Origin: Jacaranda mimosifolia | Lineage: Eukaryota > Streptophyta > Magnoliopsida > Lamiales > Bignoniaceae | Direction of reading: 5' to 3' | Assembly (NCBI GenBank): GCA_018894105.1 | Contig: CM032133.1 | Location: forward strand, 13,654,501-13,718,500 | DNA length: 64,000 nt | In this document: piece after piece, positions 34,784-46,150 of the stretch | Position numbering within the stretch: the stretch's first letter is position 1 | How the letters are laid out: each line of letters opens with the position of its first letter | Position numbers and translations under genes: made by a program | The notes under the pieces: model-generated | The model's input: only the letters and a program-made list of their open reading frames with translations | The model's database searches: none | Told to the model about the DNA's origin: nothing

Positions 34784-35978
34784 AACTACAAGAAAATATG
34801 CTTTTTGCTACAATATTTTTTACTTCACTAAAAATAATGTAGTAAAAAGGATTATTTGCTATAAATTTGCTATTGCAGTATAAAATTCCAACCATGTGGC
34901 AAAACTTATATTAAATACTACACTTCATCTTGTCGTAACAAAAAATATACTTATTTACTATAATTTTTATATTAGGTGAATAATGTTATACATTTACTAC
35001 AATTTGCGTAAACTGTAGCAAAAGTTAATGAATTAACCATACTTTTTCATTAGTGAAGTAAAAACAATGAAACTTGTGAAAATTTGAAGACAAAGATTAA
35101 GAGTTTAAATCAAAAAAAATTCACTAGAAAAAAAGAAAAATATGTTGGAAGTATTGCTTAATAAATAATATTCAAGGTAAATTAAAAAATTTCTTTCAAT
35201 TTTTATTATTAAATTATTAATTAATTAATTAATTAAAGTCTAAATTAACAAATAAAATCCCTAAAAAGTTCCTGACTCCTCATGGTTTTAATTGAAAAAA
35301 GTAGAGGTGTAGAGGTAAAATAAAAAATTCCCTCTAATTTTTATAATTAAAAAATATTTTATTAATTAATCAAATTCTTAATTTAGCTAACTAGCAAAGT
35401 TCCTCAAAGCAATAAGAAAACCCTAGATTTGGAGGCAAATAAATATTTGTCTCCAATAACTCTTATTATTAAAAAAAGGTTGATTAAGTAATCAAATCTA
35501 TTTAAATTAGCTAATTAATAACAAAGTGGTCATTGGCCTAGTGGCATCACTTTCACACTCATAAGAATAAGGTCAAGAGTTCGAATCTTGATAAGTTCCT
35601 AGTGTTTGTATGTATATAAATACAAAAGTAAACTCCTCAAATTAATTGGTTTTTACTACATTTAATGGTGGTGAAATATAATTTAAGTATTTACTAGTGT
35701 GGCAATTAACAACTAATACCACACTTTTTTTTCTGTAGTAAAAGATAGTGGTATATTTGGTAGCATTTTACCACACATTAAATTTTTAGTAATTAAAGAT
35801 AATTTCATAGCAAAAGTCAATTATCACGATTAAAAAAGTGTAGCGAAGTTTTTACCTCTCTCACAATGCCTACGGCTAGAAAAGTGTAGCACAAGCATAG
35901 TTAATAACTTTTTACTATACTTAATAACTATTTACTACACATAATTAGCCATAGTAAAAAGCATATTTTTTTGTAGTG
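34784..35978. mobile_element. CACTA-type non-autonomous element, 1195 bp, TSD TAG
   Basis: The right end inverted reads CACTACAAAAAAATATGC. The left end reads AACTACAAGAAAATATGC, that is, the first base is mutated. TAG flanks both ends (34781-34783 and 35979-35981). Subterminal copies of 'actaca/gtagtaaa' motifs in both orientations are typical of CACTA. There are no coding regions; the interior is AT-rich. Confidence 0.85.
35520..35635 (+). repeat. tRNA-like SINE head inside the CACTA element
   Basis: An A-box-like TTGGCCTAGTGGC (35533) and a B-box-like GAGTTCGAATC (35577) are spaced as in a tRNA-derived RNA polymerase III promoter. A short AT-rich tail follows. No cloverleaf for a functional tRNA was found, so a SINE-type insertion is more likely. 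Confidence 0.45.
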
Positions 35979-36238
35979 TAGCACTATGGAGGGGAAAATC
36001 ACCAATCCAGCAATGATTCCAGAATGAGATCAATGCAAACCCAAGATTCCAGAAGACATGCTTCTCAACAAAGTTTCTTACTTTATAGAGTTTCTTCGAA
36101 ATATAGGAATTATGGGGGAATACCTTAGTTGTTATAAGGTGTAAGTCTCCACAATATTTTCTTTTAATGAATGCAGCCCAGAGGGAGTTTGACTCCTAAA
36201 TCTCCATTAAAGTTTGAAATTAAAAGCATGAATAGTAT
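35979..36238 (-). pseudogene. LINE ORF2 post-RT segment
   Basis: The minus strand gives, across frameshifts, an L1 pattern: 'WRFRSQTPSG', 'ENIVETYTL' and, in another frame, 'FWNHCWIGDFPL'. This is the region after the RT in plant L1 ORF2. It joins 34783 on one side and 39019 on the other when the CACTA element and MULE-C are removed. Confidence 0.68.
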
Positions 36239-36609
36239 GGGGAAAAATGCAATTTTAGTCTCTCGTCTTTTGCCTTACGTTAGTTTGGTCCATTAAATAT
36301 TTTGACTTGCAAAATACATTCTAAGGTTCAGAAATTTCAGCACATTGAGGTCAAATTTTTGCAAATTTGGTCGTTTTCGCCAAAGATTTGCAAGAATGTC
36401 ATAGGAAAACAGCATGCTCCAATCATGTGACCAAAAATTTAGGGCTTTCCTGACACATGTCCACAATTTTCCACATCCCCACACGCGCCCATGTCACTTC
36501 CTGATGTGTAATGGAGTTACACATCAGCACCACATGTAAAAAAAAGGGCCATGTCACTTCTTTTTTTTTTGTTTGGCTCTGTAAGCTTGATGAACTGAAA
36601 CCCCACATC

Positions 36610-37731
36610 TTACCTCTCCCATGATTTCCAGCCTAAAACCATCTATTGATCTCTTAGGGTCAGTTTTTAATTTGTTCAAAAGTCTCTCAGCTAGATAACT
36701 TGAGCTTACATTACTAACATCATATGTTGGCTTACAAGTGTGTTCAGGGTTAAAAGTTTGAACCTTAAAAGTTGATTCATCTTTTACCCTATATACATTA
36801 ATCTTCCATTGGCATCCTTCCTCATCACACTTTGCATATATTCTCTCCTTTCATTTTTCTTTATTTTTAAACTTCTCATGCTTTGAATAGCTTCAGCATA
36901 GATGGCTTTCCTAAATTCAATTTTGTCTTTAAACTGCACACCTAATTCAAACCTTGGAGGAAAAGGTTTTCTTGCATTAAAAACAGGTGCAATAGTTTTT
37001 TCACACTCTCCATCAGATTAAATTTCATCTAACTCTACCCTACTATCCCAATTAATAACATTTTCTGTTTCACTATCAATAGAACCATCACCCTTATTGT
37101 GTTGACTACTACCCTGCTCGCCTCTACTCATAACCCCACCCTCTTCATTTCCAACCCATTCCTCATCAAGGTCAATATTTTCTTCAAACAATAAGTCATC
37201 TACATCCTCACTACTGCTACCATTCTCATTGTTATACTCACCATCATCATTTAATTCATCAACAATGCCGTCACTTCCCGCCCATCAGACTGTTCTAAAG
37301 ACTGTATTTGGTTTAAAAGTCCCTAAATTCCCAAATGGAGCATCATTATCAAAGGTTAAGTTAATTGCAGTTTCATTTTCTTCATTCTCATTTTCATTTT
37401 CTTCACTGACATTTTCATTTCCTTTGGTCTCATTTTCTTCAATCCCCAAGTCAAAGCTATCCTCACTATTTTCAACATTTTCATGTTCATCCACTATGTT
37501 TGATTTACTGGCATGAGTATCATTAGCAATATTTTCCAATACAGTATTCCCAATTTCTTCATTTTTATCATTATCTATCTCTACCATAATTGCATCAATG
37601 TAAATGTCAGCCTCTCTGTCCCCAAATTTCACGTGATCTATACAATGTTTTTGGTATTCTTGGTCATTTCTCACAAGTTTAAAACCATTGTTCATTTTGG
37701 TGTAGTATTGTCTGGGTTTCTCCCCAATCAA
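36610..37731 (-). pseudogene. Truncated MuDR-type transposase: PB1-like, acidic linker, DNA-binding domain
   Basis: From ATG 37731 the minus strand gives a PB1-like N-terminus (YYTKMNNGFKLVRND), then an acidic linker rich in E, N and D (to about 37020), then the MuDR DNA-binding domain: 'PPRFELGVQFKDKIEFRKAI' near 36960, a frameshift, 'AKCDEEGCQWKINVYRVK', 'TFNPEHTC' and 'SSYLAERLL'. It reaches 'VHQAYRAKQKK' just before the left terminal repeat. The catalytic DDE domain and SWIM finger are absent. It would bind terminal repeats but could not cut. At least two stops and one frameshift are present. Confidence 0.8.
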
Positions 37732-37740
37732 ACTCCTTAA

Positions 37741-38690
37741 AAAATTGAAGGAGATAAAAATATATCAAGTAAACCCTCATAAATTCAAAAATATTACAAA
37801 TAGGTCCAAGGATATTTCTGTCTTGCGATATTTTTTTATTTTTTATTTTTTTCAATTTTTAAAGGAAGGGCATTTTGATCATTTTACATTTTCCATCAGC
37901 ATTACATTTTAGATTTGGTTAACCGAACCAAACCAATTTTTTTTTTTTGGTTCAATTTTGGTTAACCGAATAAAAAAATCGAACTGAACATACTTTGCTT
38001 TTCGGTTTGATATTTTCAGTTTTTAGTCAATTCGGCCAGTTTTTATTTTATTATTATTTTTTTTTTTTTTGTTACACAACCCGAACCACAGCTACATATA
38101 TCCCTACATGCAATAACCCCAGGGAACATATAACCCCACATATAGTAAACAAAAATAAAAAATTGACTTTTACTGTATACATGGGACCACTTTGTTGGTC
38201 AAAAATAACTTTTTAAACCTTAACATAAACAGTAAAAAGAAAAAATCTACTTTTAGGGTATACGAGGGTCCACACCGATAGAAAGTTAACTATGAAACCA
38301 TTAAAACCAAGATTCAAAATGTAAAAAGCATTAAAAACTCCTTATTAACTAATTATATGAAGGTGGGGGTAGAAAACCTGTCTGTCCGCGCATTTGAACA
38401 CCATCTTCAATGCCTGCCTTCAGAACCTCGATTGTTTCCATCAGAACCTCACTTCCTGCCCTCAAAAATCCTTGCTCAAATTGACGATGTGAACTTACAT
38501 TTATGAATGGAATTTTGGGGTTTGGGGTTCTAGGGATTTCGACTTCTGAGTTCTAAGACCAACAATGCAATTTTTTGTTCTTTTAAAAACATGATTTTAA
38601 CCCTTCAGATTACATGTTTTATGTGCCCTAGATTTGGATTTTTAAGATTATATTTTTTATTCAATTTTGACCACCAAAAAGAGCTAATGT
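37741..38690. other. MULE-C upstream region, no gene
   Basis: AT-rich DNA lies between the truncated transposase start and the right terminal repeat. It includes 'ggttaaccgaacc' in direct and inverted form (37915-37970) and a (T)n tract at 38050-38070. The (T)n tract and a short overlapping frame at 37995-38216 are not coding. Confidence 0.5.
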
Positions 38691-39018
38691 GGCGCTTTTT
38701 TTTTTACACGTGATGCTGATTTGTAACTCCATTACACATCAGCAAGTGACATGGTCACATTCACCAATTAGATGCGGGGATGTGGAAAATTATGGACATG
38801 TATTAGAAAAGCCCCAAATTTTTGGTCACGTAATTGGAGCGTGTCATTTTTTGGCAACATTCTTGCAAATTTCTGATGTGAAAGACCAAAATTGCAAAAA
38901 TTTGGCCTCAATGTGCTAAAAAATTTTAACCATATTATGTATTTTGCGAGTCAAGATATTTAGTGGACCAAACTGACGTAAGGCAAAAGATGAGGGTCAA
39001 AAATTGCATTTTTCCTTT

Positions 39019-40043
39019 AATAGTACTGCCAAACAAGCTTCTAATAGTAAAGCTTCCTTTCTCAAGAGGGAAGCACATTATCCAAGCCTTCCAATGAATT
39101 TTCTTTATCGATTCAGAAGAACTCTACAAAAACTTATTGAAAATCTTTCATTCATATTTATGGAAATTTTTAGGACGGTTAATGACTTGCAAAATGTATA
39201 AAGGGACAAAAAACAACACAGTTTTGATGAGTATGAGCCGACCACACTGGAGAACCTAGTGTGATCCTATCCCATGAGTTTTTTTCCTTATTTTAGCCAA
39301 AATGTGATCATACATGGAAGTGCTTTATTTGTCTTTATGAAGGGGGCTCCAAGATATGAGATTGCCAAACTTTAGTTGGCTAAAACTAGTTATGTTTATT
39401 AAATTAGCTAAACCTTGATTGTCTTTGAAAAGAACAAAAGGTGAGTAGCTGAACAATTGGCCATAGTGTTCTTCATATTTGTTGATGAAGTGCATAAGAA
39501 TGTGGAAATTATTTGTTTATCCATTAAAAATAATTAGGACATCATCAGCATATGCAAGATCGGGTAGTTTCAGGCTTTCTCTAGCTACATAGTATGAAGA
39601 AGGGTGGGTTTCAAAGAATTTATCAAGTTCTCTAGAGAGCAACTCAGCAGTCAAAATAAATAGGACATGGAAGGTGTCACTTTGTGCAAAGCACCTGAGG
39701 GACTTGAAGAAAACCCCAAGAATGCCATTGACTAGGACAGAGAACCAAGGATTGCTGATAATATTGGTTGATCCAATAATGAGGGAACCAAACCTTTCCA
39801 AGACACCGGTGAGAAAGCTCTAATTTACCCTATCATACGCTTTTAGCATATCAAGCTTAAGAATGGTATTATTAGGGTTTCTACCAAAATCATGGACAAT
39901 TCTTAGGCAAGAAGAATAATAGTCATTAATAAGCATGCCAAGAATAAATCCACTTTAGGGAGGTAAGATGAGTTTTAGGAGTAGTTTAGATTGGTTAACA
40001 TACAATCTTTTAGATGGGGTTTTATCAATTGTGTTGCATAGGC
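39019..40043 (-). pseudogene. LINE reverse transcriptase with YADD box
   Basis: The minus strand from 40043: 'SGFILGMLINDYY', 'LKLDMLKAYDRVN', 'VLERFGS', 'NPWFSVLVNGI' and 'LAYADDVLI' near 39540-39560, then thumb-like sequence to 39019. These are the ordered RT motifs of non-LTR elements; YADD is the catalytic site. Stops split it (for example at about 39828). It is bordered by a solo LTR above and MULE-C below. Confidence 0.85.
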
Positions 40044-42268
40044 TGAAAGTGCTATGGCCGAGATAAGCCAAACAAATTCAAAATTAAATAGCAAATCTCG
40101 AACCAAAGCAACATCCCCAGGCATATATCATACAACATAAATGGATTAATCAGAGGATACCAACCTGAATTGCTCAAAATCCAAGGAGATGATGGATGAT
40201 TCTTCCTATCACATATTTTCGGCAGTTTTTGGCACAGTGGAGAAAAAAGGAGAATATCTTCTAATTCCGATCTCCAAATGAAATGAGGAAAAATTCTACA
40301 GAAAGATAACTCAAATTCAGATCTTATGTGAAAAAATTGTCTCAAATCTCCATCGGATCACTCCAGGAGAAAATCGTGAAGTGGACTTTTCTGCAGAAAC
40401 CTTTTCTGGAATTGAGTGGCCTCACTTGTGGTCACCTCCAATGCAAGTCCACACACCTTAAAGCAATCCTAGAATGTCCAGATATTTATCTGGAGCAGAT
40501 CTGGATTTTTTTGGTGAAGAAGGAGGTTTTTGAGTGAGAGAGAGAATGGATGGAAGTTAGATCTCTACTAACTTTGGAGATAATTTTGGAGGAAGAATTT
40601 AGCTTGCAAAATTCAAAATTTTGGCTAATGAATCTAGACTGATTTTCAGCCACTCCACCTCCCCTTATATAGAGGTGTGAGAGGTGGCATCACACCTCCC
40701 ATGCTCAAGGGGGGACCGAAAATTCCAAGGGCATAATTGTAAGTTGGTAATTCCACTATCATGTAGTCTTGCCAACTTGCTTAATTGGAATCCAATTCCA
40801 ATTAATTCAAATCATATTTGAATTCTTCCCTCCAATAATATATTCTCCTATTAATTAAATTAATCCACTTAATTTAATTAATTCAACTTGATTTAACAAT
40901 TAAATCAAGCAAACTTAACTCTTTAAGTTTTCTTTAGTTAACTTAACTCTTTAAGTCAACTTCAATTATTCAACTATCAATGTGGATCAAATAATCAACT
41001 CCTTAATTATTTGCCTAATTTAACTCCTTAAATTAGTTGATCAATTTAACACTTAAATCAATCAAGCCATAATTGATCTTGAAATCTCTCTCTCAAAATC
41101 GGTCCTTTAAGAGGGACGTATTTTCTAACACTTAGAAATGCTTCTTTCACCACTTAGAAAAGTTCAAGGCTTTTGTGTGTGACCCATTGGGTTCAACCAT
41201 TCATCGGACATAGGCTCACAACTCCTTGTGACTTTTGAATATCAAATATTCATTCTAGTTTAAAACTCCTTTTAAACTAGTCGACTCGATTCAATCGATC
41301 TCTATCAATTGAAGAGTACCTAATCTCCATGGTCGATGTCCAACCTCAAGCCCATGGAGCCCAACTAATTGGTCGAAATGAATGTCTCTGTATGAACCTT
41401 TTAAAGCTCTACGCATTCCATGCAAATACGGTCATTCCGTCTCCTATCTCCATGAAAGAGGCCTAGGGCAAGATATTTGTTGGCTCCCTAATAGCCTCGA
41501 TTCTATGCTTCTATTCTAAATGTTCAATTCCGATGTATGACCTTATCTTTTGGAAAACTCTTTTCCCAAACTGTCATACCACATTGCGCAAGGATTTCTA
41601 GAATATGATCATTATAGAATGCATAGGAGATGTACTCGCCCTTCACAAAAGCGAGGAGTCGGATTCCATCTTGGATCTCATAAACCTCCAAGCCAAGTAG
41701 CTCATACCCAATCATACCCCGAACGGCCCGCTGGGTGACCAGGGATAAGTCAAAGCATGAGGACCGAACACAAGGTTACAATGGATCCTCAGGTCAAATG
41801 ACTAATTTATATGCACTAGCGTAAGCAAGAGAGCTTGCCACTACCGACTTGCCACTACGGCTACCTAGTGGAGTTTCCGGTGGGTCTTCAGTGCCTTGTT
41901 CTCTAACAAGCACCCACTAACATGTACCCATATAATATACAGTTGCTCATGGAACGGAGCAATATCCAACTCTTTGGATTTATGCATCGTTAGTGCAAGT
42001 CTGTCCGGATCTTAGATGTCCCGTCTCGTAAGATCCTTTGACTTGAATATTTAAGATCACGACCGTGTAAGACTTATTCCATGATCACCACCTAGTGAAC
42101 TGACCAAGTCCCGTAGTCATGTGTGATCTAAGGACTTCATCCAAATGCCAGTAAAGTAATATAATGCATAAGATGAATGTGGCCAAATATCATTCAATCA
42201 AAATTGTCTCTTTAGAAAATAGTTTTACAAAGCCAAAATCATTGGCTTGCCGAGCACTATTTCTAACA
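40044..42268 (-). mobile_element. Solo LTR, 2225 bp, TSD TAGGC, minus orientation
   Basis: On the minus strand it begins TGTTAGAAATAGTGC and ends ...CACTTTCA. TAGGC flanks it at 40039-40043 and 42269-42273. Minus-strand orientation follows from a TATA-like ctatataagg at 40664-40673. There is no internal region. The superfamily is not certain; a Ty1/copia- or Ty3-type LTR is possible. It splits the LINE RT. Small frames at 41524-41738 lie within it. Confidence 0.85.
40664..40673 (-). promoter_or_regulatory. TATA-like box of the solo LTR
   Basis: The minus strand reads cctctatataagggga, a plausible LTR core promoter; this fixes the likely LTR orientation. Confidence 0.5.
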
Positions 42269-42474
42269 TAGGCTTCTTTGTTTGAAGTCCTTCCAATATT
42301 GAGAAGATTCAATCTTGGGGTATAAGTGATTGCATAACAAAAGAGAAACTCCTTGGGAGGGGGTTCCCCTAAAAAATGTCAATAACGCGTTATATACATG
42401 AATAGAGATGAAACTCCATTAATTAAGTTTAGAAGAATTTGATAGTGTAACCAGTAGAACAGTTGCTGTCATTG
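42269..42474 (-). pseudogene. LINE RT N-terminal segment
   Basis: The minus strand starts 'DLANDSNCSTGYTIKFF' at the MULE-D TSD (42475-42483), equivalent to the L1 'SAPGPDGF..KFF' block. It continues to an 'IPKIESSQYWKDFKQRSL'-like block (LIPK...P..W.DFRPISL in L1). The other half of the first motif (EVQKVVMDLA) lies inverted at 54930-54982. Confidence 0.78.
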
Positions 42475-42529
42475 GCAAGGTCCGGCTAATTTATATAAAT
42501 ACAATAAGAAAAAAAAAAGTTACAAAAAT

Positions 42530-43599
42530 AACATGGCTGGGAAAGTGTTATAAAAGTACAAGACACGCCTTTGATTTATCTTTTCTTGTTTCTTTTACTC
42601 CAAATTATTTTGGAAGAGGAAAGTTTTGACTCACCAATATCATGTTAGTTTTAAATTTTTAAAAGTATTTTAATTTAATTTTTTCATTGAATTTATTAAA
42701 TTTAACATTATGACATGATGTGATGATTTAGAAATTGGCTTTAATATTTAGTTGATTAATTCAAAATTGATAGAAAATGGCATTAACATTAGTTGATGTT
42801 TACTGTTTTTCTTTAATTATTAGTTCATACAAAAACAAAAAGAAACTAAAAGAGCATTATAGAGTATCAATTTTACATTAATAGTTATTAATTGAAATGC
42901 TAATAAATTTTATATCAATTATTAATAATATTTATATTAAGTTAGAAATTTAAAATTACATAATAAAATTAATCTATATTAAATGCATATTTTTAAAAAA
43001 ATTATAAATGCTATATTTATTTTTAAAAAATTTATATCTATAATAAATTATATATATCTCATTTTATAGATTAATTATATTATATTAATTATATTAATTA
43101 AATATACTTTAATTATATTAATATATATAATGGTATTTAAAAACACTGCAGCTGCAGGTGCTTTTCAGCACCCATAGAGCAGCACCATTTAAAAGGTACT
43201 GCACAACACACCTCTAATTAGGACTGATGTCAACCCTAAAGCCATCTACCCTAATAATTTTAAAAATTATACTTTTTAAAAAATATATAATTTTTTAAAA
43301 AGTACATAAAATTTATTTTAGAATAATAAAAATTTTATTGTAGAAATTTAATTTATAATATTTTATTTTATATTTAAAATTTAAATAATTAGTTTTTCTT
43401 TTAAAATAAAAAACGAGCCCTAAAAATGTACTATAAATTTTTAAATTTTTTTTTATAAATTTACTATTTAATAAGATTCAAGTGATTAAAGCATGGTTTT
43501 TTTTTTTTTTTTCAGTAGAAATGTGCACATTCTTCCTTCATTTACATTTAAATCTATATGGATCATGAGACGTTTATTTTATTTTATTTTATTTTGAGG
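42530..43599. other. AT-rich 5' flank of the PMD gene in MULE-D
   Basis: It is mostly ta-rich. It includes a GC island at 43145-43210 with the palindrome ctgcagctgcag, a T-run at 43498-43512 and (TTTTA)n at 43575-43595. No coding sequence is seen. Confidence 0.45.
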
Positions 43600-43875
43600 A
43601 TGGATACTACAAATATGTATGGTCCATATGATCTAAGTGTTCTACACATGCAGTCTACCCATCGGTCAGAGGATGTATTTGTTGGAGATGTCGACACCAC
43701 TCTTGTTGTAAGGTGAGGAGATAATTCTTTTTGGAACATCATAAGTAACGTAGAGCTACATGTTTGTGTGTTCAACTTGTTACGTGAGATGAGATTTAAG
43801 GGTGTATATAGTTGTGGACACTTTGATATTAATCTACACTTGATCATTACTTTAGTGGAGATACAGCGTTGTGAG

Positions 43876-44476
43876 TAGGGTTGTAAATGAGATGAGACGA
43901 TTCGTGAATGATTCGGGCTCAGCTCGATAAAAACTCGTATTCGGCTCGATTTTTTTAGCCTGAACTGAGCCGAGCTCGAGCTCGTCAGTCAAACGAATCA
44001 AGTCGAGCTCAATAATATTCAGCTCAAAAAGCTTGCAAGCCTAAACGAGCTTTTTTATTTTATATCTATATATACATATATAATTATAATCTAGGCCCAT
44101 ATAATAAAATCTATAAAGATAAGTAAATAATAATAATAATAATAATTCATTTTTTTATTTTTAGGAAAATATATAACAAAATTATTTAAACAATTTATAA
44201 TTATAGGTTTTGTTTTGAGTCTAAATAAGCTCGAGTTAATCCAAACATATATGAGCTCAAGTTAGAACTCATTTGAACTTATACGAATTGAGCTTTTCTA
44301 CTTCTCTATGACAATCTTTATCAAGTCAAGCTCAATAAGGTTCACCGAGCCTTCGCTATTCCAACGATCCGAGCTTGAGTTTGGCTATTTAGGCTCGAGC
44401 TAGCGAATTAATAGATAAGCTGAGCTTGAGCATACTAGATTCGGGCTCGGTTCAACTCGACTCGTTTACACCCCTA
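43876..44476. mobile_element. hAT-type MITE, 601 bp, TSD G(T/C)TGTGAG
   Basis: Ends are TAGGGTTGTAAATGAG and, inverted, TAGGGGTGTAAACGAG. Flanks are GTTGTGAG (43868-43875) and GCTGTGAG (44477-44484), 7 of 8 identical. The arms carry 'gctcgagctcg'-type motifs in both orientations around an AT-rich core with an (AAT)n run. It sits in the PMD coding sequence. It is the same family as 63133-63604. Confidence 0.88.
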
Positions 44477-45462
44477 GCTGTGAGACTCAAACCTTCCATT
44501 TTTGTGTTAGAGAGGTTACAATTATACTTTAAGATGCGGTAGTCATATAAAGCTTAGCAGTACGAGGTCAACCTATTACTAGTATAAACTCTAACTTCAC
44601 AGTAGGGCAATGGTGGGATTATTGTGATCATTATCTTGGTTTTAGACCTAAAGAAAGACAGTTTAGGGGATCATGCTTCCATTTGGCAGTTATTGCCAAT
44701 CACATTAACCAACACCATATTACAAATGATAGCCTTAATTTGGAGGTTGAACAGATTACACATGCATGTGCATTAGTACTTGTTGTAATTGGCACAATTG
44801 AGCCTAATTACATGTTTAATTAATTTTGGATGGATTACAATTATGGTTGGAATCCAAAGATAATTATGGTGGTGAAATTGATGTAATAGAGAAAGTGAAA
44901 TGGTTAAGTGTTACATGTTGAGTTGTCCCACATAGGAAACTTGAGATAGTGGAGACTTGCTTGCGTATTATAAAACCAAGTAGAGGAGTTGAAGGGTTAT
45001 TTAAACCCTTCACTTGTCCCACATTGGTATTATAAACTAGTGTGGACTAGTTTATATTGGACTCAAGTAAGAATGCTTGATAAAGTATTTTTTAAGGGGT
45101 TCATATAAGTGGACCACAAGCGCGCCGCCACCGCAGCCCGGCCTAGCTCCGAATTCTGGTCGCGGGCGCGGGCGTTAGTGCAAATGTCTCAGTCTCAGTC
45201 TTAATTTTTTGGACGAAATGCAATTGAAATTTTGAATTTGAAAATTAAAATTCAAATTTTGAACTTAACCGTTGGCTTGATTGGATAAGGGCTTGACCAA
45301 GTCATGCATGTTGGAGATCAGCTAGATTCTTAGGGATAATGGCGGATATGGATTAAGGTTTTACTGAGTCAAACCCTAATTAGCACTAAACAGCCATCAA
45401 ACCCTAGTAGAAATTAGGTTTGGCTGTCGGCCCATTACCCTCGAGAAGCCCTAATTCCCCTC

Positions 45463-45470
45463 TATAAATA
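45463..45470 (+). promoter_or_regulatory. TATA box of the solo LTR
   Basis: TATAAATA in 'cccctctataaatagactgc' gives the LTR orientation and a likely transcription start near 45490. Confidence 0.65.
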
Positions 45471-46025
45471 GACTGCCTCTGGTAGTCTTGAAATCATACC
45501 AAAAACTCCAAAGGCAGTCTCTTCTGCTTACATTCTCACCTTTTTCCTTTCCCCTTGATTATCCCAGAAAGTTTCATATTATTCCTACCTTCTGATATTC
45601 GACTAAATATACCTTTTACCATACTCGGCTGAATATCCTTATATTCATCCTTATATTCTGGTGACTTGGCTATCTGATTCTGATTCCGGTAACTGAGTAC
45701 TGTTCGAGGTGAACAAGACGGAGTGCGCTTGATCGTTCTGGACCATCTCATCCTGGGGGGCGCAGTGATGTACCCATTGCACTGGTGAGTCGGGGCGCTC
45801 ATTTCTTCAAGGCAAACAGAATTCTGTGATTTGGTCGTCTGATTGATTCAGTTACAATACAGGATCCTTAAGCTAAGTTTTCCTTTAAATTTTGTATATA
45901 TATTCAATATACTGATAGCATGCTTTATTGCTTTATTACCTCGATTGATATGTAATTTTGGCTTTTCCTAGACTCGTATCTAATTAAATGAATTTTGTCT
46001 TGCCTTGAATTTATTGTACTTATAA

Positions 46026-46150
46026 CTCTGATCACGCATGCTATATTTGAATTTAATTATTCTGATCACACATGCTATTTTTGAATTTTATTATTCTGAT
46101 CACGCATGCTATATTTGAATTCAATTATTCTGATCACGCATGCTAAATAA
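46026..46150 (+). repeat. 34-bp tandem repeat, 3.6 copies
   Basis: Units open 'ctgatcacgcatgctatatt' at 46026, 46060, 46094 and 46128. It is within the solo LTR, after the transcribed start. Contiguous repeats without unique spacers exclude a CRISPR array. Confidence 0.9.

Larger units (their letters stand above)
36239..39018. mobile_element. MULE-C, deletion derivative, about 9-bp TSD AATAGTA(T/C)(G/T)
   Basis: Terminal inverted repeats of over 300 bp: left GGGGAAAAATGCAATTTTAG, right inverted AAAGGAAAAATGCAATTTTTG. Shared inner blocks include 'cttttgccttacgt', 'gtggaaaattatggaca' and 'tgtaactccattacacatca'. Flanks are AATAGTATG (36231-36239) and AATAGTACT (39019-39027), matching at 7 of 9. 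It contains only the N-terminal half of a transposase gene. Confidence 0.85.

Noticed and set aside
35520..35600. Functional tRNA gene
   Set aside because: A- and B-box matches exist but no full acceptor and anticodon stems could be paired by eye.
37229..37740. Plus-strand frames with S/F-rich or I/F-rich sequence
   Set aside because: They are shadows of the acidic, E/N-rich linker of the truncated transposase on the minus strand.
46026..46150. CRISPR-like regular repeats
   Set aside because: Units are contiguous 34-bp tandem copies with no unique spacers, in a plant LTR.
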